The notes below the pieces were generated by a model. It was not told where the DNA came from. It saw only the letters and a list, made by a program, of their open reading frames with translations, and searched no databases. Positions 15,605 to 23,901 of a stretch of 37,140 nucleotides of DNA are shown one piece after another. Source of the DNA: Actinomadura montaniterrae. Its GTDB lineage: Bacteria > Actinomycetota > Actinomycetes > Streptosporangiales > Streptosporangiaceae. The stretch is from contig NZ_WBMR01000084.1 of assembly GCF_008923365.1 (NCBI RefSeq), forward strand, positions 1 to 37,140. Reading direction: 5' to 3'. Numbering within the stretch: position 1 is the first letter of the stretch; the number at the start of each line of letters is the position of its first letter. The position numbers were made by a program, and so were the translations under genes.

Positions 15605-15627
15605 CCGACTCACTGGAAAGGCCGACC

Positions 15628-16770
15628 GTGGCCGCCTCCCTCTACCTGGTCGCCGGCAAGGCGACCGACTCGGTGACGCACGGGTTCCTGCCCGCCGCCG
15701 CGCGCCTCGGGCTGGACGTCGTCCTGCTCACCGACCGTCCCGCCGCCCACGCCGGCGCCGCCGGCCGGGTCGTCGAGTGCGACGTCTCCGACTTCCGGGA
15801 CATCATCGCCCGGGTCGAGGGCGAGCCCGCCGGGATCTTCTCCAACAGCGACTTCCTGCAGGCGCCCGCGGCGCTCGCCGCCGCCTACTTCGGGCTGCCC
15901 GGCAAGGACTGGCGGGCCGCGACGCGCGCGAAGAACAAGGCGCTGATGCGCCGCCACCTCGCCGCGCTGGACCCCGTCTTCTCCTCGGACGCCTTCGGCG
16001 TGCCGCCGGACGCGCCGTACCCGCTCGTCCTGAAGCCGCGCGAAGGCGTGGCCAGCGAGGACGTCTTCCTCGTCCACGACGCGCGCGAGCTGCGGGCGCG
16101 GCGCGACGAGATCGCGGCGCGGCGGGACGACCCGCTGGTGGCCGAGGAGTACCTGCCGGGCCGGCTGCACACGCTGGAGACGCTCGGGGACGGCCGGGAG
16201 CTGCGCGTCCTCGGCTCGTACCGGACGACTCTTTCGCCGCCCCCGTTCTTCGTGGAGGAGCGGCTCGAGTGGGCGCCGCCGCCTCCGGAGACGCCGCAGG
16301 TCCTCGCGCAGCTCGACGCGCTGGGCGTGGGGTTCGGCGCGTGCCACACCGAGTTCGTCGTCCACGAGGGCCGCGCCCGCATCATCGAGGTGAACTACCG
16401 GCTCATCGGCGACCACTGCGACTTCCTGCTGGCGGACCTGCTCGGGATCCCGCTGTTCGAGCGGATCCTGGGCGTCCACCTAGGCGAGCCTTTGGCGTTC
16501 GACGTCCCGGCCGTGGAGGGGCATGCCGTCGCGGAGGCCGTCATCGCGGATCGCGCCGGAGTCCTGCGGGCCGCGCCCGGTCCGATGGAGCTGCACGACG
16601 GGGATGTACGGCTGGCCTACCGTCCGCAGCGCGCCGTGGGCGATTCCGTCGCGCTCACCCGCACGAACCGCGACTACCTGGGGACGGTCCGCGCCATCGG
16701 CCCGGCGCAAGACGAGGTGGAGGCCGCGCTGGCGCGCTTCCGCTCCGCCCACGACTGGACCATCGCGTGA
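15628..16770 (+). CDS. ATP-grasp ligase, siderophore biosynthesis (PvsA-like)
   Basis: A protein of 380 aa with an ATP-grasp fold: nucleotide-binding Lys in PLVLKPREGVASEDVFLV (about 132-149), then EVNYRLIGDH (254-263), whose Glu and Asn fit the Mg2+ ligands. ATP-grasp enzymes join a carboxylate to an amine via an acyl phosphate. In vibrioferrin synthesis PvsA is the ATP-grasp enzyme that couples alanine to the citryl-ethanolamine part. The GTG at 15628 follows GAAAGG. It is the first gene after the iron box, and its TGA overlaps the GTG of the next gene (GTGA). The actual substrate is inferred from context only. Confidence 0.88.
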   Translation: MAASLYLVAGKATDSVTHGFLPAAARLGLDVVLLTDRPAAHAGAAGRVVECDVSDFRDIIARVEGEPAGIFSNSDFLQAPAALAAAYFGLPGKDWRAATRAKNKALMRRHLAALDPVFSSDAFGVPPDAPYPLVLKPREGVASEDVFLVHDARELRARRDEIAARRDDPLVAEEYLPGRLHTLETLGDGRELRVLGSYRTTLSPPPFFVEERLEWAPPPPETPQVLAQLDALGVGFGACHTEFVVHEGRARIIEVNYRLIGDHCDFLLADLLGIPLFERILGVHLGEPLAFDVPAVEGHAVAEAVIADRAGVLRAAPGPMELHDGDVRLAYRPQRAVGDSVALTRTNRDYLGTVRAIGPAQDEVEAALARFRSAHDWTIA

Positions 16771-18377
16771 CCGATTCCGACACGACCGGTTACGACGTGG
16801 AGGGGCCGCTCGCGGCCCGGGTCCTGGACGCCCTGCTCCGCGAGGACTATGCGGGCCTGCGGCGCTTCGTCGAGGGCCGGACGCTCGCGCTGCCGGGACG
16901 TCCCGTCCGGCTGGTGGACGCCGACCCGGCCTTCCTCTGCGAGCTGCGCGTCGACCCGTCGCAGAACCTCGCGTTACGGGACGTCTTCGCGCTGGTGCGG
17001 CATGTGGCGGACCCTCGCGACGACACCGGCGCGTTCGAGCGCGAATGCCTGGACGCCCTCGCGACGGTGAAGCTCCACAACGACGCGCGTCCCGCCGTCC
17101 ACCGGCGCTTGGCGCGGATACCGGACGAGCTGAGGACGGGCCCAGGGACGTTCTACGAGAGCCTCGCCGCCTACAACGACCATCCCGTCCATCCGACGAG
17201 CCGCGGCCGCGCCGGGCTCAGCATGGCGGACGTGAGCCGCTACGCCCCCGAGTTCGCGCCGTCGTTCCCGCTGCGCTGGGCGTCGGTCCGCGGCGCGACG
17301 CTCGCGGGCGAGACGCCCGTCTGGTGGCCCGCCCCGGCCGATGTGGGGCTGCGGTCGGCGGACGCGCTGTTCCCCGTCCACCCGCTGGCGGTCCGGCTGG
17401 TGCGGGACGAGCCCGCCGCGGCGATGGCCCCGGAGCCGTACCTGCAGGTCGCGCCGACCCTGTCGATGCGGACCGTCGCCGCGGCGCCGCTGGAGCACGT
17501 CAAGGTCCCGCTGCCGACGAGCACGCTCGGGCTGCGCAACCGGCGCACGATCGTCCCCGGCACGCTCCCGGACGGCGCGCTCGTGGAACGCGTCCTGCGG
17601 CGCGTCCTCGCCCGGGAGCCGCACCTTCCCGTACTGCTGGCCGACGAGCAGACCTACGGACACGCCGACAGCCCGCTCCTCGCCTACCTCGTACGGCGCT
17701 TCCCACCGGAGACAGCGCGCGCGCACGTCGTCCCCATCGCCGCCCTGTTGGCGGAGGCACCGGACAAGGGCCACGTCATCGAGCGCTGGGACGTTGAGCC
17801 GCTCTTCGACGCCTACCTGGCCGCACTGTTCGCGTGGAACGTCACGCTGTTCCGCTACGGGATCGCGCTGGAGGCCCACCAGCAGAACGTCGCGCTGGTA
17901 TTGGACGGCGGCGGCTCGGTAAGGGACGGTGCGCCGCCGCGGCTGCTCGTCAAGGACAACGACGGCGCCCTCATCGACCCCGCCCGGCTCCGCGAGCGCC
18001 TCGGCCCGTCCCCCGGCGCCGACCCCCGCGACCTCGTCGACCGGCGCATGGTCACCGCCGACCCCGACGCGCTCGCCCGCGTGTTCGTCACGATCACCCT
18101 GCACCTGTGCGCCGCGGCGCCCGCGCTCGGGCTCGCCGAGCGCGGCCTGCTGCCCTGGCGCACCGGCCGCGCCCTGATCCGCGACCGGCTCGCCGCGGCG
18201 CTCGGCCCGCGGGACGCGTTCCTGCGCTCCCGCACGCTCGACGCGGACGCGCTGCCGGGCAAGGCCATGGTCACCGCCGGGACCCTCGTCGACAAAGCCA
18301 GGACCGGCGCCGCCGACATCAACAAGCACTACGGCCCGCCCGGGCCGAACTACCTACGGGATGCGACGTGCTTCTGA
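16767..18377 (+). CDS. IucA/IucC family NIS siderophore synthetase 1 (PvsB position)
   Basis: A protein of 536 aa. NIS synthetases adenylate a carboxyl group (citrate, 2-oxoglutarate) and condense it with an amine or alcohol. Visible are the ATP-site element HPVHPTSRGRAGLS, EAHQQN near the catalytic centre, LLVKDNDG and a C-terminal KAMVTAGTLVDKARTG. It has FPVHPLAVRL where the partner has VHPWQ. It is slightly shorter than typical IucA (about 580-600). Codon 70 is TTA (16974-16976), a bldA-type rare codon. It overlaps genes on both sides (4 bp and 10 bp). By order it corresponds to PvsB, which adds 2-oxoglutarate in vibrioferrin; this is inference. Confidence 0.9.
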   Translation: MTDSDTTGYDVEGPLAARVLDALLREDYAGLRRFVEGRTLALPGRPVRLVDADPAFLCELRVDPSQNLALRDVFALVRHVADPRDDTGAFERECLDALATVKLHNDARPAVHRRLARIPDELRTGPGTFYESLAAYNDHPVHPTSRGRAGLSMADVSRYAPEFAPSFPLRWASVRGATLAGETPVWWPAPADVGLRSADALFPVHPLAVRLVRDEPAAAMAPEPYLQVAPTLSMRTVAAAPLEHVKVPLPTSTLGLRNRRTIVPGTLPDGALVERVLRRVLAREPHLPVLLADEQTYGHADSPLLAYLVRRFPPETARAHVVPIAALLAEAPDKGHVIERWDVEPLFDAYLAALFAWNVTLFRYGIALEAHQQNVALVLDGGGSVRDGAPPRLLVKDNDGALIDPARLRERLGPSPGADPRDLVDRRMVTADPDALARVFVTITLHLCAAAPALGLAERGLLPWRTGRALIRDRLAAALGPRDAFLRSRTLDADALPGKAMVTAGTLVDKARTGAADINKHYGPPGPNYLRDATCF

Positions 18378-19960
18378 CCGAACGGGCCCTGACGGCCGAC
18401 GACGCCACCTCCACCGCGCTGCTCAACTGCCTGATCCGCGAGGTGTGCGGGCCCGAGCAGCAGGTGTGGCCGGACGGCGGGCACCTCGTCGCGCGGCTGC
18501 CGCGCGCCGGCGTCGTGCTGCGGACCGGGCTCGCGCGCCCCCCGGCCGGCCCCACCTACCGCCTGGCGCCGCCCTACGAGGAGCGGCGCGGCGACGCGTG
18601 GATCCCCGCGTCCTGGGACCGCCTCGCCGACCTGGTGGCCGGGGAGCTCGAACTGGCGACGGGCCAGCCCAACCCCGAGTTCCTCGCGCAGGTCGGCGAC
18701 AGCCACGGCGCGCTCGACGCCATCCTCGCCGCGCGCCGCGAACCGCAGGACGACCGGTACCTCGAATCCGAGCAGTCGCTCGTCGCGGGCCACCGCTTCC
18801 ACCCGTCGCCGAAGTCCCGGCAGGGCTCCCCCGGCGAGTGGCTGCGGTACGCGCCCGAGGCCAGGGCCCGGTTCCGCCCGCACTGGCTCGCCGTCCGGGA
18901 CGACCTCGTCGCGGAGGAGGGCGACCCGCGGGCGTTCGCGGCGCTGGGCGGGCCGTCCGTGCCCGGCTGCCGGACGCTGCCGGTGCATCCGTGGCAGTTC
19001 TCGCTGCTCGCCGGGAACCCGCTGCTCCGGGACGCGCTGGCGCGCGGGCTCGTCCGCGATCTGGGGCCGTCGGACGCCGAGGCCGTGCCGACGTCGTCCG
19101 TCCGCACGGTGTACCTGCCGGACGCCGACCTGTTCTGCAAGTTCAGCCTGGACGTGCGCATCACCAACTGCGTCCGCAAGAACGCCTGGTACGAGCTGTC
19201 CGGTGCCGTCGCCCTTAACGAGCTACTACCCGAGGTATTCACAGCCCTAGGCGCGACGCTCCTCGCCGAGCCCGCCTACCGCAGCGTCGCCCTCGCCGAC
19301 CGCCGCCTCTACGAGGGCCTGGGCGTCATCGTCCGGCAGGGAGTGAAGCACCTTCCCGGTACTCCGCTCCTGGCGGGCGCACTGGCCGACCCGTACAACA
19401 CCCTCCTGGACGACCTGCCCGCCCTGTCGACCACCGACGGTGCCCTCGCCTGGTGGAACGCCTATGTCGCGCAGGTGGCGCCGCCGGTGCTCCGCGCCTT
19501 CCTCGAACACGGCGTCGTCCTAGAGCCGCACCTGCAGAACGTCCTCGTCTGCGTCGACGCGGACGGCATGCCCGTCCACGCCGCGTTCCGCGACCTCGAA
19601 GGCACCAAGCTCACCGCCGGCCGCTGGGACCTGGCGCACCTGCCCGCCCGCGTCGCCAACGGCCTCACCTACGCCCCCGCGCAGGGCTGGAACCGCGTCG
19701 TCTACTGCCTCCTCGTCAACCACCTCACCGAGACGGCCGCCGCCGTCGCCGACCTGCATCCCGCGCTCGAACCGGACCTCTGGAAGGCAGCCCGGGAGCA
19801 TCTCGCGCGTCTCGACCACCATCCGCAGGTCAGGGCCCTGCTCGCGGGCGTCCCGCTGCCCGCGAAGGCGAACCTGCGGACCCGCTGGTCGCGGTCCGCC
19901 GACCGCGGCGCCGCGTACGTCCCCGCTCCCAACCCGCTCTCCGCGCCGCGTCCGCTGTGA
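18368..19960 (+). CDS. IucA/IucC family NIS siderophore synthetase 2 (PvsD position)
   Basis: A protein of 530 aa from GTG 18368, overlapping the previous gene by 10 bp. Motifs are GHRFHPSPKSRQG (ATP site), LPVHPWQFSLL, VPTSSVRTVYLP, FCKFSLDVRITNCVRKN, EPHLQN and FRDLEGTKL, a complete set for the IucA/IucC fold. In the vibrioferrin pathway PvsD esterifies citrate with serine. The partner synthetase and decarboxylase here make a similar step plausible. The stop overlaps the GTG of the decarboxylase. It might instead use another hydroxy- or amino-substrate. Confidence 0.92.
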   Translation: MLLTERALTADDATSTALLNCLIREVCGPEQQVWPDGGHLVARLPRAGVVLRTGLARPPAGPTYRLAPPYEERRGDAWIPASWDRLADLVAGELELATGQPNPEFLAQVGDSHGALDAILAARREPQDDRYLESEQSLVAGHRFHPSPKSRQGSPGEWLRYAPEARARFRPHWLAVRDDLVAEEGDPRAFAALGGPSVPGCRTLPVHPWQFSLLAGNPLLRDALARGLVRDLGPSDAEAVPTSSVRTVYLPDADLFCKFSLDVRITNCVRKNAWYELSGAVALNELLPEVFTALGATLLAEPAYRSVALADRRLYEGLGVIVRQGVKHLPGTPLLAGALADPYNTLLDDLPALSTTDGALAWWNAYVAQVAPPVLRAFLEHGVVLEPHLQNVLVCVDADGMPVHAAFRDLEGTKLTAGRWDLAHLPARVANGLTYAPAQGWNRVVYCLLVNHLTETAAAVADLHPALEPDLWKAAREHLARLDHHPQVRALLAGVPLPAKANLRTRWSRSADRGAAYVPAPNPLSAPRPL

Positions 19961-21048
19961 TCCTCGCCGACCCTGTGAACCTCGACGACCTCCGCGGCCT
20001 CGACCGCTTTCCCGCCTACGTCTACGACCTGCCCGGCCTGCAAGCGCATGCGGAATCCATTCGCGGCGCGCTCGGCCGCACCGAACTCTTCTACGCCGCC
20101 AAAGCCAATCCAGATCCCGAGATCCTGCGCGCCATCGCGCCGCACGTCGACGGAATCGAGGTCTCCTCGGGCGGCGAACTGACCCACGTCCGCGAAACGC
20201 TCCCGGGCGTCCGCCTCGCGTTCGGCGGCCCTGGGAAGACCGACGAGGAACTGACCCTCGCCGCAGGCATCGACCGCGTCCACGTGGAAAGCCCACGGGA
20301 ACTCGACCGCCTGCACGGCCCCGCCGACGTCCTTCTCCGAGCCAACCTCCCGCTCCAGCTCCCGGGCGCCGCCCTCACCATGAGCGGCCCATTCGGAATG
20401 GACGAGGAAGCCCTCAACACCTGCGCCGCGCGCATCGCCGACAACCCGCACATCACGCTCCGCGGCGTCCACGCCCACCTCGCGTCCGGCCTGGACGCCC
20501 CCACCATGCTCGACCTGGCCCACCGGATCGCCGAATGGGCCGTTCCGTGGCTGGAATCCCACGGCGTGGACGACCCCGAACTGAATCTCGGCGGCGGAAT
20601 GGCGGTCGACTACACGTCCCCGGAAACCCGCTTCGACTGGCACGCCTACGGCGCCGGACTGAACGGCATCCCCGCCCGCCTCCGCATAGAGCCCGGCCGG
20701 TCCATGACCGCCTACCACGGCTGGTACGTCACGGACGTCCTCGACGTGAAAACGACGCGCGGCGAGACCTACGCCATTCTCCGCGGCGGCACCCACCACC
20801 TCAGGACGCCCGTCACGAAAGGCCACGACCAGCCTTTCGCCGTCCTCACCGCGGACGGCCCGCGCTCACCAGCGACCCTCGTCGGCCAGCTCTGCACCCC
20901 GAAGGACGTCTTCGCCCGCGCCGTCCTCGTCCCGCCGCTCCGCCCCGGCGACGTCATCGCCTTCGGAATGGCCGGCGCCTACGCCTGGAACATCTCCCAC
21001 CACGATTTCCTCATGCACCCCAAACCCGCCTTCCACTACCTCCGCTAA
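19957..21048 (+). CDS. Type III PLP-dependent decarboxylase, siderophore biosynthesis (PvsE-like)
   Basis: A protein of 363 aa with an alanine-racemase-fold decarboxylase of the DAP/ornithine decarboxylase type. The PLP lysine is K49 in FYAAKANPDPEIL; GVHAHLASGL, LNLGGGMAVDY, RIEPGRS (phosphate binding) and LCTPKDVFAR (catalytic Cys) follow. In vibrioferrin synthesis PvsE decarboxylates O-citryl-serine to O-citryl-ethanolamine; SbnH plays a similar role in staphyloferrin B. The GTG at 19957 overlaps the upstream TGA; GTG 19975 is an alternative. Glutamate is mostly GAA here, whereas neighbours use GAG, which hints at a different origin. The TAA stop lies in a tandem repeat. Confidence 0.92.
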   Translation: MILADPVNLDDLRGLDRFPAYVYDLPGLQAHAESIRGALGRTELFYAAKANPDPEILRAIAPHVDGIEVSSGGELTHVRETLPGVRLAFGGPGKTDEELTLAAGIDRVHVESPRELDRLHGPADVLLRANLPLQLPGAALTMSGPFGMDEEALNTCAARIADNPHITLRGVHAHLASGLDAPTMLDLAHRIAEWAVPWLESHGVDDPELNLGGGMAVDYTSPETRFDWHAYGAGLNGIPARLRIEPGRSMTAYHGWYVTDVLDVKTTRGETYAILRGGTHHLRTPVTKGHDQPFAVLTADGPRSPATLVGQLCTPKDVFARAVLVPPLRPGDVIAFGMAGAYAWNISHHDFLMHPKPAFHYLR

Positions 21049-21101
21049 GGGCGGGGCCAGTTAAGGGCGGGGCCAGTTAAGGGCGGGGCCAGTTAAGGGC
21101 G
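21046..21101. repeat. 16-bp tandem repeat, three copies plus a partial
   Basis: The unit TAAGGGCGGGGCCAGT occurs exactly three times (21046-21061, 21062-21077, 21078-21093), followed by a partial TAAGGGCG. The first copy supplies the decarboxylase TAA stop. The junction TTAA at the end of the third copy supplies the TAA of the convergent gene. The unit is not a clear hairpin. It may have arisen by slippage and acts as a stop-bearing spacer. Confidence 0.9.
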
Positions 21102-22100
21102 CGGGGTGCCGGTCCAGCGCCATTTGGTGACGCGGTCGTGGCCGGGGAGGGCGCCGCGGCCCGTCGCCCAGAGGAGCGTCGCCCACGGGTCCGTGTCGCG
21201 CGGGGCGTCCGGGAACAGGCGCGCCAGCACCTTCGCGCACAGGCCGGCGGGCGGGTCCCAGTCGAGGCCGAGGCCCTGCGCGAGGTCATGGGTGTGGACG
21301 AGCGTCTCCACGATCCCCATCGCCGCGAACCCCTCGGGATCGGACGCCCCGAAGGCGTGGTGCGCGCGCACGTCGGACGGCGTCGTCCGGACGAGCGCGG
21401 CGAGCATCGCGCCGCACGCCACCAGCATCTCCAGGAGCCCGCCGGGCCCGGCGTCGCGGTTGGCGTAGGTGACGTTCGCCGGGCCGCCCGGGCGCCGCGC
21501 CTCCCACAGGAACGGCACGTCCCGGTCCATCGGCCGGGCGCCGAGTTGCGCCGCGTAGGCGAACAGGTCGTCGCTCAGATGCTCGACGGTCTCCCAGCAG
21601 GTCCACTCCAGCGAGCCCGCCTTGCCGTCCCACGCGCCCTCGGGCGCCTTCTCCAGCACGTTCACGGCGAGCCGGACGGCCGACTCGACGTCGTCGGCGG
21701 TGACGGTAGATGACATGCCGCCGACCGTACCGTCCTGCGCGATGAGGAAGCGGTAGCCGGCGATGCGGGCGTCGAAGGCGCGCTCGCCCCATTCGCGGGC
21801 GGTGAGCGGGGCGGTGACCACGCCCGCGGCGGCGTGCCGGGCGTGGACGGCCGCGATGTCCACGGCCGCGGGAAGGTTGACGTAGACGGTGACGCCGGCG
21901 CCCCGGTGTTCGCGGGACGCCGCGGGCAGGAACTCCTCGTCGTCGGTGCCGAGCATGACCTGGGCGTCGCCGAGCGACACGCACGCGAGGCGGTCCGCGG
22001 AGTCGCGCGGCGTGGCGAAGACCAGTCTCCAGCCGAGGCTCCCGGTGAAGAAGTCCGCGGTGGCGTACGGGTCCTCGCATGCGAGGAAGACGGACAGCAT
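21093..22100 (-). CDS. VOC domain - DinB/maleylpyruvate isomerase-like fusion protein
   Basis: A protein of 335 aa with two parts. Residues 1-125 are a VOC (glyoxalase/bleomycin-resistance) half: FLACEDPYATADFFTGSLGW, then GYRFLIAQDG. From M129 (MSSTVTADDVESAVRLAV) comes a DinB/MDMPI-type helical bundle with potential metal ligands in CWETVEHLSDDL and VHTHDLAQGL, and the DWDPP turn typical of TIGR03086-like proteins. Either half alone is a common stand-alone protein. I see no stop, frameshift or SD between them, so it reads as a true fusion, although M129 could be a secondary start. DinB enzymes often use mycothiol. The role is unknown; resistance or detoxification is a guess. Confidence 0.8.
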   Translation of the reverse strand: MLSVFLACEDPYATADFFTGSLGWRLVFATPRDSADRLACVSLGDAQVMLGTDDEEFLPAASREHRGAGVTVYVNLPAAVDIAAVHARHAAAGVVTAPLTAREWGERAFDARIAGYRFLIAQDGTVGGMSSTVTADDVESAVRLAVNVLEKAPEGAWDGKAGSLEWTCWETVEHLSDDLFAYAAQLGARPMDRDVPFLWEARRPGGPANVTYANRDAGPGGLLEMLVACGAMLAALVRTTPSDVRAHHAFGASDPEGFAAMGIVETLVHTHDLAQGLGLDWDPPAGLCAKVLARLFPDAPRDTDPWATLLWATGRGALPGHDRVTKWRWTGTPRP

Positions 22101-22222
22101 GGCGGCACCCTACGGGCCGGGTCCGACACCGCGCGCCGTGCCGCCGGACACCGCCCGCCCGGCATGCGTTACAAACTCCTTGTCACGGCAACGTATGTGC
22201 TGGGCGATGTGAGGAGATTTCG

Positions 22223-23824
22223 GTGCTTGAGCGGGTGCGGTCGGCCGCGAGTCTGGGCGTACGGGCGACACGGGCCGTACGCGATACCGGGATCATGCAC
22301 CCGATGCGGCCCGACCGGGCGGCCCGGCTGCTGTTCCCCTACGTGCGGTTCGGGCCCGTCCCGGCGACGGTCGGCGCGATGGCGGCGCTGCGGTTCCCCG
22401 GCCGGACGGCGCTGATCGACGAGCGGGGCGCGCTGACGTACGCGGAGCTGGAGGAGCGGGCGGCGGCGCTGGCGACGGCGTTGAAGGAGCGCGCCGGCGA
22501 CGGCAGGGTCGGCGTGCTGTGCCGCAACCACCGCGGGTTCGTCGAGGCCGTCCTCGCGGCGTCGCGGCTGGGCAACGACGTGGTGCTGCTGAACACCGAC
22601 TTCTCCGCGACGCAGCTGGGGCAGGTCGCCGAGCGGGAGGGCGTCGGGCTGCTCGTCCACGACGAGGAGTTCGGTGAGGCCGTCGACGCCTCGGGGTTCT
22701 CGGGCGCCCGCGTGCTCGCCTGGACGGACGGCGACGGCGACGGCGAGTCGATCGACGCGCTGGTGGCGGCGACCGAGGCCGAACCGCTGAACCCAGACCG
22801 GACGAGCAACGTGATCGTGATGACGTCCGGCACCACCGGGACGCCGAAGGGCGCCCGGCACGACCTGTCGGTGACGTCGCTGCTGCCCGCCGCGCTCAGC
22901 CACCTGATGCGCGTCCCCGTGCGGTCGGGCGCGCCCATCGTGGTGGCGCCGCCGCTCTTCCACATCCTGGGGTTCGCGTACACGTCGGTGGGGCTCGGCA
23001 TGGGGATGCCGCTCGTGCTGTTCCGGCGCTTCGACCCCGCCGAGGTGCTGGCGGCGATCAACGACTGCGAGGCGGAGACGCTGGTCGCGGTGCCGGTGAT
23101 GCTGCAGCGGATCCTGGACGCCGCGCGGGGCGAGCCGCGGCCGGCGCCGTCGCTGCGCGTCGTCGTGTGCGGCGGGTCGGCGCTGCACCCGCACCTGTCC
23201 GAGGCGTTCATGGACGCGTTCGGCGACGTGCTGATCAACGTGTACGGCGCGACGGAGACGGGCTGGGCGACGATCGCGACTCCGGAGGACCTGCGCGCGG
23301 CGCCCGGAACCGTCGGCAGGCCGTCATTCCGGCTGACCATCAAGATCCTGGACGAGGACGGGAACGAGGTCCCGGCGGGCGGGACCGGCGAGATCTACAC
23401 CGGCGGCGGCCTGCGGTTCGCGGGCTACACCGGGGGCGGCGGCAAGAAGGTCCGCGGCGGGCTGACCGGCACCGGCGACCTCGGCCACTTCGACGCCGAG
23501 GGACGGCTGTTCATCGACGGCCGCGCCGACGACATGATCGTCTCAGGCGGCGAGAACGTGTTCCCCGGCGAGGTGGAGAACCTCCTCGGCGAGCACCCCG
23601 ACGTCGCCGAGGTGACGGTGAAGGGCGTGGAGGACGAGACGTTCGGCCAGCGCCTTGCCGCCTACGTGGTGCGCAAGGAGAACGCGCGGGTCACCGAGGA
23701 CGACCTGAAGGCCCACGTGAAGAAGCACCTCGCGCGCTACAAGGTGCCGCGCGACGTGCACTTCGTGGACGAGCTGCCCCGCACCAGCACCGGCAAGGTC
23801 AGGTCGAAGGCGCTGGACGGCTGA
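22223..23824 (+). CDS. Acyl-CoA synthetase / AMP-dependent ligase (FadD-like)
   Basis: A protein of 533 aa of the ANL adenylating superfamily, forming acyl-CoA from an acid, ATP and CoA. The P-loop VIVMTSGTTGTPKGARH begins about residue 194. The A5 motif is NVYGATETGW, A7 GTGDLGHFDAEGRLFIDGRADD, A8 ending GGENVFPGEVENLL, and the A10 lysine is in RTSTGKVRSKAL. The N-terminus (RPDRAARLLFPYVRFG) resembles long-chain actinobacterial FadD proteins. The GTG start has GAGGAG 6-7 nt upstream. It is divergent from the VOC fusion. There is no visible link to the siderophore genes and the fatty-acid specificity is unknown. Confidence 0.93.
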   Translation: MLERVRSAASLGVRATRAVRDTGIMHPMRPDRAARLLFPYVRFGPVPATVGAMAALRFPGRTALIDERGALTYAELEERAAALATALKERAGDGRVGVLCRNHRGFVEAVLAASRLGNDVVLLNTDFSATQLGQVAEREGVGLLVHDEEFGEAVDASGFSGARVLAWTDGDGDGESIDALVAATEAEPLNPDRTSNVIVMTSGTTGTPKGARHDLSVTSLLPAALSHLMRVPVRSGAPIVVAPPLFHILGFAYTSVGLGMGMPLVLFRRFDPAEVLAAINDCEAETLVAVPVMLQRILDAARGEPRPAPSLRVVVCGGSALHPHLSEAFMDAFGDVLINVYGATETGWATIATPEDLRAAPGTVGRPSFRLTIKILDEDGNEVPAGGTGEIYTGGGLRFAGYTGGGGKKVRGGLTGTGDLGHFDAEGRLFIDGRADDMIVSGGENVFPGEVENLLGEHPDVAEVTVKGVEDETFGQRLAAYVVRKENARVTEDDLKAHVKKHLARYKVPRDVHFVDELPRTSTGKVRSKALDG

Positions 23825-23836
23825 GGAGCGGGCGGA

Positions 23837-23875
23837 GCGGCGTCCGGCGCCAAGGCCGCGGGCCCCGGACGCCGC
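23837..23875. terminator. Terminator between the acyl-CoA ligase and the small hypothetical gene
   Basis: An 11-bp perfect stem (GCGGCGTCCGG and its complement) with a 17-nt loop lies 13 nt after the ligase stop and between two convergent genes, so it may serve both. Confidence 0.6.
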
Positions 23876-23901
23876 GCTCTCGATGCCAGGCGGCGCCGGC
23901 G

